Source of the DNA: CBDDBH01 sp965225625
GTDB taxonomy: Bacteria > Pseudomonadota > Gammaproteobacteria > JADZEE01
DNA length: 64,000 bases
Direction of reading: 5' to 3'
Assembly: GCA_965225625.1 (NCBI GenBank)
Contig: CBDDBH010000028.1
Location: 124,001-188,000, forward strand
Shown in pieces: positions 48,528 through 56,230 of the stretch. Position numbers and translations under genes: made by a program. Under the pieces are notes generated by a model, which had not been told where the DNA came from, made no database searches, and was given only the letters and a program-made list of their open reading frames with translations. Positions within the stretch are counted from its first letter, which is position 1; the number at the start of each line of letters is the position of its first letter.

Positions 48528-49487
48528 TTAGTCCGGAGCGTCTAAATCGGCTTGCAGCGCGACAAGTAAACCTTTGATATCGGCTGGTATAGGCGCGTGC
48601 CAGGCTATCGGTCGCGACGACAGGGGATGCGTCAATTGTAACGTCTCCGCGTGTAAAGCTTGGCGCTTGAATGTGGACAAGGCCGCCCTTAGCGAGGTTG
48701 TCAATCCACGTTTTACGCTTGAACCGGCACCATAGACGACGTCGCCGATTAGCGGATATCCCAGATGTGCCATGTGAACTCGAATTTGGTGCGTGCGGCC
48801 CGTTTTCAGCTTCACATTGATGAGGGTGTGTGCCCGAAACCGCTGCATAACCCGGTAATGTGTGACCGCATCCTTGCCGCGCTCCACTACTGCCATCTTC
48901 GTGCGGTGAACTGGATGTCTACCGATGGCAGCAGCAACAGTGCCGCCGCTAATCAGCACATTGTTGATGACTGCGTGGTAGTGACGTTGTACATCATGCG
49001 CTTGTATCTGGCGTACGAGGCTGGTGTGCGCAGGTAACGTACGTGCGACAACCATTAACCCCGATGTGTCTTTGTCCAGTCGATGGACGATTCCCGCGCG
49101 CGGCAGCTCAGCCAATGCGCCATCATAATGCAGAAGTGCATTTAGCAGCGTACCGCTGGCATGTCCCGCCCCCGGGTGGGTGACCAGGCCGGCAGGTTTA
49201 TTGATGACGATGAGGGCCGGATCTTCATAGATCACATCAAGCTCGATCGCTTGCGGCTCATCCGCTTGCATGGGCGCCGCATTCACCAGGATCTCAACGT
49301 TCTCGCCGCCGTCCACCGCATCACGAGGGCGCCCAGGCAGGCCATCTTTTGTGATGCATCCCGTTACTAACCAATTTTTTAACGTAGTTCGAGAGTAATC
49401 CGGAAATACCCGAGCTAAGGCCTGATCGAACCGCAGCCCGGCCATCTCGGATGGAATGATCGCAGTCATGCGCTGTCTATGGTTCAT
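48528..49487 (-). CDS. rluD: 23S rRNA pseudouridine synthase RluD
   Basis: Makes pseudouridines 1911, 1915 and 1917 in helix 69 of 23S rRNA. It has an N-terminal S4 RNA-binding domain (RFDQALARVFPDYSRTTLKNWL) and a catalytic domain with IVHRLDKDTSGLMVVA, where the Asp is catalytic, and KTGRTHQIRVHMAHLGYPLIGD. 319 residues from ATG 49487; ATG 49469 is also possible. It is divergent from bamD as in E. coli and Pseudomonas. Confidence 0.95.
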   Translation of the reverse strand: MNHRQRMTAIIPSEMAGLRFDQALARVFPDYSRTTLKNWLVTGCITKDGLPGRPRDAVDGGENVEILVNAAPMQADEPQAIELDVIYEDPALIVINKPAGLVTHPGAGHASGTLLNALLHYDGALAELPRAGIVHRLDKDTSGLMVVARTLPAHTSLVRQIQAHDVQRHYHAVINNVLISGGTVAAAIGRHPVHRTKMAVVERGKDAVTHYRVMQRFRAHTLINVKLKTGRTHQIRVHMAHLGYPLIGDVVYGAGSSVKRGLTTSLRAALSTFKRQALHAETLQLTHPLSSRPIAWHAPIPADIKGLLVALQADLDAPD

Positions 49488-49507
49488 CCAGCTGCTCTGT
49501 GGCTTCG

Positions 49508-49537
49508 TTGAATGTGGTTGCCGAAACCCAATACAAT
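49508..49537 (+). promoter_or_regulatory. Possible bamD promoter
   Basis: TTGAAT (49508-49513), an 18-bp spacer and TACAAT (49532-49537), with four and five matches to the sigma-70 hexamers. The -10 box overlaps the upstream ATG at 49536, so a transcript from here would begin near 49544 and favour the start at 49566. Confidence 0.4.
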
Positions 49538-49565
49538 GGACACTCGCTCACATCCATTTTGGCCG

Positions 49566-50345
49566 ATGCGTCCCCTTACGCTGTTGCTACTAGTCGTTAT
49601 GCTCACCGGTTGTGGTTTGATCGGGAGCAAAGACGACGAAGATGAAACGGTCGGTATGACCGCCGAAAAGCTATACAACCTGTCCAGGGATAGGATGGAA
49701 TCCGGTTATTTTAAGGGCGCAATCGAATATTACGAAATCCTTCAGAAACGATTTCCGTTTGGCGCGTTCTCTCAGCAGGCGCAACTAGACCTCGCATACT
49801 GCTACTACAAGTCGGAAGAGCCAGCGACCGCAATCGCCGCGTTAGAGAGATTCCTGAAACTCTATCCCAGGCATCCGCATACCGATTATGCGTTTTACCT
49901 GCGCGGACTTGCGAATTTTAATCGTGGCAAAGGGCTGACCCAACGTTATCTCCCGACCGACGCGTCGCAGCGTGATCAGGGTGCGGCGCTGCAGTCTTTC
50001 CAGGACTTTTCAGACTTAATCAAACAATATCCCGAGAGTAAATATATACCGGATTCAAAACAGCGGATGGTTTATCTGCGCAATATTCTGGCGCGCCATG
50101 AAGTCAATGTAGCCAATTACTACATGCGCCGCGAAGCGTACGTGGCGGCCGCCAATCGAGCCAGATATGTCATTGAGTTCTATCAGCAGACACCCGCTAT
50201 GCCGGATGCTCTGGTGGTGTTGGTGCAATCCTACAAAGTAATGGAAATGGATGATTTAGCGCAGGATGCGCTGCGGGTGTTGGAATTGAACTACCCGGAA
50301 CACCCCCGGATCGCCCAAGTGCGCAGCATCGTCATTAAGGATTGA
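49566..50345 (+). CDS. bamD: Outer-membrane protein assembly factor BamD
   Basis: Essential lipoprotein of the BAM complex. It has a short signal peptide with lipobox LTGC and five TPR units (for example SRDRMESGYFKGAIEYYEIL and QAQLDLAYCYYKSEEPATAI). ATG 49566 (MRPLTLLLLVVMLTGC) is chosen because the 49536 ATG falls in a possible -10 box; neither has a good Shine-Dalgarno. About 259 residues. It is convergent with sucD, with a gap of only 6 bp. Confidence 0.93.
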   Translation: MRPLTLLLLVVMLTGCGLIGSKDDEDETVGMTAEKLYNLSRDRMESGYFKGAIEYYEILQKRFPFGAFSQQAQLDLAYCYYKSEEPATAIAALERFLKLYPRHPHTDYAFYLRGLANFNRGKGLTQRYLPTDASQRDQGAALQSFQDFSDLIKQYPESKYIPDSKQRMVYLRNILARHEVNVANYYMRREAYVAAANRARYVIEFYQQTPAMPDALVVLVQSYKVMEMDDLAQDALRVLELNYPEHPRIAQVRSIVIKD

Positions 50346-50351
50346 TGCGAG

Positions 50352-51221
50352 TCAGAGTGCTTTTTCGATTGCTTCCCCCAATTGCGCGGGTGAACGCACA
50401 GTAACTACGCCTGCTGCCTCAAGCGCGGCGAATTTGTCTTCCGCAGTGCCTTTGCCGCCCGAAATGATCGCGCCCGCATGACCCATGCGCTTGCCGGCCG
50501 GCGCGGTTACTCCTGCGATATAGGCGACGACCGGTTTAGTTACATTATCGCTAATGAACTGCGCTGCTTCCTCCTCCGCGCTGCCACCGATTTCGCCGAC
50601 CATAATAATCCCATGCGTATCGGTATCCTGCTCAAATAACACCAGGCAATCAATGAAACTTGTCCCCTGTATGGGATCGCCGCCGATGCCCACACAACTA
50701 CTTTGACCCAAACCCGCCAACGTAGTCTGGTGTACCGCCTCGTAGGTCAAGGTGCCAGAGCGTGAGACGATACCGATGCTGCCGGGTTGGTGGATCTTCG
50801 CCGGCATAATCCCCATTTTGCACTGTCCCGGAGTGATGATCCCGGGGCAATTCGGTCCGATTAGTCGGGTATTCGGTTGTAATAACAGACTCGCCTTCAC
50901 TTTGAGCATGTCAATGACGGGTATGCCTTCAGTAATACATGCAATCACCTCGACCCCGGCATCTGCAGCCTCTGCAATCGCCTCCGCTGCGAAAGCAGGC
51001 GGGACAAAAATCATGCTGGCATTGGCACCGGTTTCGGCGACCGCATCATGCACGGTGTCAAATACCGGTCGCTCCAAATGGCTGCTACCACCGCGTCCGG
51101 GAGTTACTCCGCCAACAAGATTAGTGCCGTACTCGATTGCCTGCTTGGAGTGGAAACTGCCTTGTTGTCCGGTAAAGCCCTGACAAATCACCTTGGTGTC
51201 TTTGTTGACTAATATTGCCAT
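50352..51221 (-). CDS. sucD: Succinyl-CoA synthetase, alpha subunit
   Basis: TCA-cycle enzyme; the alpha chain binds CoA and carries the phosphohistidine. CoA site: VICQGFTGQQGSFHSKQAIEYG. The active-site His is in KRMGHAGAIISGGKGTAEDK. Other typical parts are GPNCPGIITPG and SRSGTLTYEAV. 289 residues. It follows sucC by 3 bp. The sucAB genes are not in the window. Confidence 0.97.
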   Translation of the reverse strand: MAILVNKDTKVICQGFTGQQGSFHSKQAIEYGTNLVGGVTPGRGGSSHLERPVFDTVHDAVAETGANASMIFVPPAFAAEAIAEAADAGVEVIACITEGIPVIDMLKVKASLLLQPNTRLIGPNCPGIITPGQCKMGIMPAKIHQPGSIGIVSRSGTLTYEAVHQTTLAGLGQSSCVGIGGDPIQGTSFIDCLVLFEQDTDTHGIIMVGEIGGSAEEEAAQFISDNVTKPVVAYIAGVTAPAGKRMGHAGAIISGGKGTAEDKFAALEAAGVVTVRSPAQLGEAIEKAL

Positions 51222-51224
51222 CTG

Positions 51225-52391
51225 TTATGCGCCTCCGGCCGCGGCTACGACCCTGGCAGCGGCGTCGGCGAGGTCGTTAGCGGGGGTTATAGCCAGGCCG
51301 CTGTCGGCAAGCGTTTTTTTGCCCTCTTCTACGTTTGTTCCTTCCAGTCGGACTATTACTGGCACCTCGACGCCAACTTCCTTAACCGCTTTGATAATGC
51401 CATCTGCGATTAAGTCGCAACGGACAATACCACCAAAAATATTGACCAGAATTGCCTCGACCTGGGGATCGGAAACGATCAGTTTGAATGCCTCGGCTAC
51501 TTTCTCTGCAGTGGTACCGCCACCCACGTCTAGAAAGTTGGCGGGTGCGCCGCCGTGGAGTTTGATGATGTCCATAGTTGCCATGGCCAGGCCGGCGCCG
51601 TTTACCATGCAGGCGATGTTGCCGGTCAGCGTGATGTAGTTGAGGTCGAAACGACGGGCGATGTTCTCTTTTTCGTCTTCCTGACTCGAATCGCGCATTT
51701 CCTCAAGCGCTGGTTGTCTGAACAAGGCGTTGTCGTCAACAGTTATCTTTGCATCCAAAGCCTGCAAATCACCGTCCGGTGTTACCACCAATGGGTTAAT
51801 CTCTATCAGGCTGAGGTCTTTGTCGATAAACAGTTTGTAGAGCCCGCCCAATATGTCGGTCAATTGCCTGCTCTGAGTCTTGTCGAAGCCGAATGCGAAA
51901 CCGATGCGCCGGCATTGATAGGACTGTAGACCCAGTATCGGATCGACCGTTACAGTCACGATTTTGTCCGGCTGAGTCGCCGCAACCTCCTCGATGTCCA
52001 TGCCACCCTCGGTGGACGCCATGATGGCTATCCTCTTGCTTGCGCGGTCAACGATCAAAGCAACATAGAGTTCGCGCGCGATCTCCAGCGGCACGCCGAC
52101 CAACACACAGTCCACCGGTTGGCCCGCGGGTCCCGATTGTTTGGTCACGAGACGACTGCCCAGCATTTTGTGAACGACTTTTTCCAACTCCGCGCGGTTG
52201 TCGGCGAATTTCACGCCGCCGCCTTTACCGCGCCCGCCCGCATGCACCTGGGCTTTAACTATCCAGCGCTCACCTCCGAGTTCCGAGGCGTTACTGAGGG
52301 CCTCTTGAATCGAATGGGCGGGCTTCCCTGGAGGGATGGGTATACCGTAATCACTAAATAGCTGGCGTGACTGATATTCGTGAAGATTCAT
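51225..52391 (-). CDS. sucC: Succinyl-CoA synthetase, beta subunit (ADP-forming type)
   Basis: ATP-grasp beta chain. Starts with MNLHEYQSRQLFSDYGIP; grasp loop KAQVHAGGRGKGGGVKFA; C-terminal NIFGGIVRCDLIADGII and VIVRLEGTNVEEGKK. 388 residues. It heads the leftward sucCD operon. The 140-bp gap to the divergent pilS must contain both promoters. Confidence 0.97.
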   Translation of the reverse strand: MNLHEYQSRQLFSDYGIPIPPGKPAHSIQEALSNASELGGERWIVKAQVHAGGRGKGGGVKFADNRAELEKVVHKMLGSRLVTKQSGPAGQPVDCVLVGVPLEIARELYVALIVDRASKRIAIMASTEGGMDIEEVAATQPDKIVTVTVDPILGLQSYQCRRIGFAFGFDKTQSRQLTDILGGLYKLFIDKDLSLIEINPLVVTPDGDLQALDAKITVDDNALFRQPALEEMRDSSQEDEKENIARRFDLNYITLTGNIACMVNGAGLAMATMDIIKLHGGAPANFLDVGGGTTAEKVAEAFKLIVSDPQVEAILVNIFGGIVRCDLIADGIIKAVKEVGVEVPVIVRLEGTNVEEGKKTLADSGLAITPANDLADAAARVVAAAGGA

Positions 52392-52531
52392 GATCTTGAG
52401 CTGTTGCCATTGTTAGAAGGAATTGACCCGTCCAGCGGGCGCGGAAGTCGGCCTGTTGACCAACCTCGTCTAAACTATATCGGAATAGCGGCTGCTGTGA
52501 AAATGTACTTTTCTGTGGGTGGGCGAGACTG

Positions 52532-54151
52532 ATGCTGAGGTACATGACTAAACAAATCGACCGGGCTTCGATCACGGCCACCGCCTGGCGCGCGTTTCGG
52601 TACTTTAACCTGTATCGGTTGGTTATCTCCGGATTGTTTGTTGTGCTCGTGTGGACCGCAAACTTGCCGCCCCCCATAGGCGGTTTTGAAGTCGGATTGT
52701 TCGCCTGGACTACTGTCACCTATTTCGCCCTGGCAATACTCGCGCAATTTTTCATTGAGACTCGATTGCCACGGTTCAGGTTGCAGGTCCTCGCCGTGGT
52801 GATACTCGATGTCGGCGCGATCACATTGATGATGTACGCGAGTGGTGGAGTGACCAGCGGCTTCGGCATGTTGCTGATCGTCGCAGTTGCCGGTGGCAGT
52901 TTGTTCACCGGCGGTCGGACGGCTTTGATGTTTGCCGCTATCGCTTCGCTGGCGGTGCTGGGTGAAGAACTCTATCTGGGCGCGTACCTGATTTCACTAG
53001 TCAACTATACGCACGCAGGTTTGCTGGGGGCGGCATTTTTTGCGGTTGCTTTCCTCGGTTATGTTCTGGTCGAGCGCATTCGCGAGAGCGAGGCGCTCGC
53101 CGACCAGCGTGCCGTGGATCTTGCCAACCTGTCGGCGCTCAACGAGCATATCGTACAGAGTATGCAGTCGGGTATTCTGGTATTGGATCGAAACGGGCGT
53201 GTGCGGGTAATTAACGCCGCTGCCAAGCGCCTGGTGGGTCGTGGGGAGGTCCAGGCGGGCGAGCCGCTGGAATCGGTATCGGCACGGTTGGCGCTGCAAT
53301 ACTCCAGCTGGCAGGAGCGCGGTCGTAACACCGTTGAGCCGGTATCCGCACAAAAGGGCGGGCTGCAGATTCTGGCGTCTTTCACAGAACTCGGGCCTGA
53401 CTCCAGGCACGGAACGTTAGTGTTTCTAGAGGATGCAGCACTGACCCGCCAGCGCGCGCAGCAATTGAAATTGGCATCGCTGGGCCGGTTAACTGCGAGT
53501 ATTGCGCATGAGATACGTAATCCGCTGGGGGCGATCAGTCACGCAAGTCAACTATTACATGAATCGCCGGCAGCAAACGAAGAAGACCAGCGGTTGACCA
53601 ATATCATTCGTGATCACAGCGGGCGCGTAAATACGATAATCGAGAACGTGCTGCAAATCGGACGGCGCGACAATGCAATTCCCGAAAGTTTTTCCATACA
53701 ACCTTGGTTGGAAAATTTTGTCACGGAGTTGCGCGCGCGCAAAAACCTCGATAGCAAGGATGTGCGCTTGCGTATGGCTAGTGAAGATGTGAGGGTGAGC
53801 ATCGATGGTGGCCAACTGCACCAAATAGTGTGGAATCTCTGCGAGAATGCGCTGCGCTACTCTCGCGAACGTCCATTACTCGAATTGGCGAGCGGTTTGA
53901 GCGAGGAAACGCAGCGGCCTTACCTCGACATTCGGGATTCGGGCCCTGGTGTAGATAATGAGGTGGTTGAGCAAGTGTTTGAGCCTTTTTTTACGACCGA
54001 TCCCAACGGTACGGGATTGGGATTGTATCTTGCCGGCGAGCTGTGTGAATCAAATCAGGCATCACTTAATCTGTATGAGAATTCTGACAGCGGATGTACT
54101 TTCCGCATCAGTTTTGCTCATCCACACAACAAACACCTGACGATGGCATGA
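52532..54151 (+). CDS. pilS: Type IV pilus sensor histidine kinase PilS
   Basis: Membrane sensor of the PilS-PilR system that controls pilA. It has six predicted membrane helices (about residues 25-185), a PAS domain (IVQSMQSGILVLDRNGRVRVINAAA), HisKA with the phosphorylated His in ASIAHEIRNPLGAISHAS and an ATPase domain with DSGPGVDNEVVEQVFEPFFTTDPNGTGLGLYLA. 539 residues. Family knowledge: PilS senses pilin level in the membrane. Its stop overlaps the pilR start. Confidence 0.94.
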   Translation: MLRYMTKQIDRASITATAWRAFRYFNLYRLVISGLFVVLVWTANLPPPIGGFEVGLFAWTTVTYFALAILAQFFIETRLPRFRLQVLAVVILDVGAITLMMYASGGVTSGFGMLLIVAVAGGSLFTGGRTALMFAAIASLAVLGEELYLGAYLISLVNYTHAGLLGAAFFAVAFLGYVLVERIRESEALADQRAVDLANLSALNEHIVQSMQSGILVLDRNGRVRVINAAAKRLVGRGEVQAGEPLESVSARLALQYSSWQERGRNTVEPVSAQKGGLQILASFTELGPDSRHGTLVFLEDAALTRQRAQQLKLASLGRLTASIAHEIRNPLGAISHASQLLHESPAANEEDQRLTNIIRDHSGRVNTIIENVLQIGRRDNAIPESFSIQPWLENFVTELRARKNLDSKDVRLRMASEDVRVSIDGGQLHQIVWNLCENALRYSRERPLLELASGLSEETQRPYLDIRDSGPGVDNEVVEQVFEPFFTTDPNGTGLGLYLAGELCESNQASLNLYENSDSGCTFRISFAHPHNKHLTMA

Positions 54152-55467
54152 GTACGCCCAAGGCATTGATAGTCGACGACGAGCCCGATATTTTGGAGCT
54201 CCTGGAAATCACCTTGACGCGTATGGGGATCGATTGCGTCGCGGCGGCGAGTCTCTCTGAAGCACGTTCAAAATTGGCGATAGCCGAATTCCAATTGTGC
54301 CTTACCGACATGAAGTTACCCGACGGTAGCGGCCTGGAACTAATTACGGAGATTCAGCAAACCTATCCGAATACGCCTGTGGCGATGATCACCGCGCACG
54401 GCAACATGGGCACCGCAATCCAGGCGCTGAAGTCGGGTGCTTTTGATTTTGTGTCCAAGCCCGTTGACCTTGCCGTTCTGCGTGGTTTGGTCAGTACTGC
54501 GTTGAAGCTTGCCGAAGCTCCGGTGGAATCGGAAGCCAAACTTATTGGAGAGTCGGCACGGATGCGGGAAATCCGCGCCACGATTGCCAAAATTGCGCGC
54601 AGCCAGGCACCCGTATACATAAGCGGTGAGTCTGGAACCGGTAAGGAACTTGTGGCCCAGATGATTCATCAGTTGGGCCCGCGAGCAGAGCAGAAGTTTG
54701 TGCCGGTGAATTGCGGCGCCATCCCCGCGGATCTCATGGAGAGCGAGTTGTTCGGACATATGCGGGGCAGTTTTACCGGTGCGGTGGCGGATAAACAAGG
54801 GTTGTTCCAGGCCGCCGATGGCGGCACCTTGTTTCTTGATGAAGTCGCCGAATTACCCCTGCATTTGCAGGTCAAGCTGTTGCGAGCGATACAGGAAAAG
54901 TCCGTACGGCCGGTTGGTAGTGAGGCGGAAGTCAAAATCGACGCGCGAATATTGAGTGCGACGCACAAGGACCTTGGAGCTTTAGTCCAAACCGGAGAAT
55001 TTCGCCAGGATTTGTTCTACCGCATCAACGTCATTGAACTCAATGTTCCACCGCTGCGCGAGCGCCGTGAAGATCTGCCACCGCTCGTTAAATATATTCT
55101 CGCTCGGCTCGCCGCTGATGTGGGAACTTCACTCCCGGGCCTCGACACTGACGCGATGCAGGCGCTGAACGGATACGATTTTCCGGGCAACGTTCGAGAA
55201 CTGGAAAACATACTCGAGCGTGCCATTACCCTGGCCGAGGGCAGCCTGATTAAAACGACGGACTTGCAGCTACCGGATTCGGCGCAGCCCTTGGTCGCGG
55301 CAGAGCAGTCGACACACGGCGGATTGCGCACGTTTCTGGATGACGTTGAAAAAGCGAGAATTCTTGCTGCCTTGGAAAAAACGCGCTGGAACAAGACTGC
55401 AGCTGCGAAGCTGTTGGGGATCAGTTTTCGTGCCCTACGCTATCGTTTGGAAAAGCTCGGGCTATAG
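54148..55467 (+). CDS. pilR: Type IV pilus response regulator PilR (sigma-54 activator)
   Basis: NtrC-family regulator. Receiver domain with acidic pocket DDEPD and phospho-Asp in CLTDMKLPDGSG; AAA+ domain with GESGTGKELVAQM, the sigma-54 contact loop GSFTGA (the Ser form is normal in PilR) and GGTLFLDEVAELP; Fis-type helix-turn-helix NKTAAAKLLGISFRALRYRLEKLGL. ATG 54148 overlaps the pilS stop. 439 residues. Its presumed target, the pilA promoter, is 140 bp downstream. Confidence 0.95.
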   Translation: MSTPKALIVDDEPDILELLEITLTRMGIDCVAAASLSEARSKLAIAEFQLCLTDMKLPDGSGLELITEIQQTYPNTPVAMITAHGNMGTAIQALKSGAFDFVSKPVDLAVLRGLVSTALKLAEAPVESEAKLIGESARMREIRATIAKIARSQAPVYISGESGTGKELVAQMIHQLGPRAEQKFVPVNCGAIPADLMESELFGHMRGSFTGAVADKQGLFQAADGGTLFLDEVAELPLHLQVKLLRAIQEKSVRPVGSEAEVKIDARILSATHKDLGALVQTGEFRQDLFYRINVIELNVPPLRERREDLPPLVKYILARLAADVGTSLPGLDTDAMQALNGYDFPGNVRELENILERAITLAEGSLIKTTDLQLPDSAQPLVAAEQSTHGGLRTFLDDVEKARILAALEKTRWNKTAAAKLLGISFRALRYRLEKLGL

Positions 55468-55493
55468 ATCTGTTGACCCAATACTGACAATTT

Positions 55494-55519
55494 ACGTCAC
55501 TTTGTGACGTGACATGTCA
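55494..55519 (+). promoter_or_regulatory. Palindromic site upstream of pilA, candidate PilR enhancer
   Basis: ACGTCAC-TTT-GTGACGT is a perfect inverted repeat (55494-55510) and runs directly into the palindrome TGACATGTCA (55510-55519). The block contains TGTC/GACA words of the kind reported in PilR sites of Pseudomonas. It lies about 110-120 bp upstream of the sigma-54 promoter, a usual enhancer distance. Binding by PilR is inference. Confidence 0.5.
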
Positions 55520-55609
55520 TTACGCAGCATTCGTGGTGTTGTGCGGGCATCTCAAATTTCAACGTGTTGTTGGTCTACTTAAAGGCTCTGGCCGGCTTCC
55601 ATCACAAAA

Positions 55610-55626
55610 CGGCACGATTTATGCTT
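55610..55626 (+). promoter_or_regulatory. Sigma-54 promoter of pilA
   Basis: CGGCACG-ATTT-ATGCT (55610-55625) matches TGGCACG-N4-TTGCW with the invariant GG and GC exactly 12 bases apart. Transcription should begin near 55636, leaving a leader of about 100 nt before the pilA ATG. Adjacent pilSR supports the call. Confidence 0.8.
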
Positions 55627-55734
55627 GCATAGGCTGCACGATTTCACTTTAGGGCTCTGGCGCGAGAGTGAGAACGATAGTTTGTCGCTGCCGATTCGCA
55701 GCGGATTTGAGGAACTTTGAAAAGGAGAGACGTA

Positions 55735-56154
55735 ATGAAGAAGGTTCAACAGGGCTTTACGCTCATCGAGCTCATGATCGTTGTGGCGATCATCGGCATC
55801 TTGGCGGCAGTCGCCATCCCGGCTTACCAGGACTACACCATCCGCGCGAAGGTCACGGAGGGCTTGAGCCTGGCCTCGGCTGGTAAGACAGCTGTGTCCG
55901 AATTTTATGCTACCAACGGCACGCTGCCGACCAATAACTTGTCTGCAGGCATGGCAGCCGCTGTTTCCTACACTGGTAACAACGTAGCATCCGTAACAGT
56001 GCTCGCCGGTACTATGACCATAGCGTTCAGTGGTGCACCGATAGCCGGAAATACCCTTCTACTGACGCCCACGACCGCTGGCGGTGGTGTAATCTGGGAT
56101 TGCGCCACAGGTGGCACCCTCAACCCGAAATATCGGCCGTCGAGCTGTCGCTAG
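55735..56154 (+). CDS. pilA: Major type IV pilin PilA
   Basis: Structural pilin. It has a short type IV leader MKKVQQG cleaved before Phe, Glu5 (FTLIELMIVVAIIGILAAVA) and a C-terminal disulfide loop between the two last cysteines (CATGGTLNPKYRPSSC). Mature length is about 132 residues. GGAGAG lies upstream of ATG 55735. The central part is rich in Thr, Ser, Ala and Gly, which offers O-glycosylation sites; the protein does not end in the C-terminal Ser used by PilO/TfpO. It is separated here from pilBCD by 12 kb, whereas in Pseudomonas they are adjacent. Confidence 0.96.
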   Translation: MKKVQQGFTLIELMIVVAIIGILAAVAIPAYQDYTIRAKVTEGLSLASAGKTAVSEFYATNGTLPTNNLSAGMAAAVSYTGNNVASVTVLAGTMTIAFSGAPIAGNTLLLTPTTAGGGVIWDCATGGTLNPKYRPSSCR

Positions 56155-56193
56155 TAGTGATTCGGGCCCAAAGAGCGGGCCTGATTAGAATCG

Positions 56194-56223
56194 AACGGCG
56201 CCTCTTCGGGGGCGCCGTTTGTT
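56194..56223 (+). terminator. Intrinsic terminator of pilA
   Basis: AACGGCGCC pairs with GGCGCCGTT across a CTTCGG-type loop, followed by TTTGTTT. It is a strong hairpin with a T-rich tail ending only about 8 bases before the next start codon (56231), so genes behind it probably depend on read-through or a promoter not seen. Confidence 0.85.
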
Positions 56224-56230
56224 TATAGGG

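Noticed and set aside
52456..52481. TTGACC...TATATC as a pilS promoter
   Set aside because: The spacer is only 14 bp, too short for a normal sigma-70 promoter.
54148..55467. GSFTGA instead of GAFTGA in PilR as a loss of sigma-54 contact
   Set aside because: The Ser form is, to my knowledge, normal in PilR proteins, so it is not a defect.
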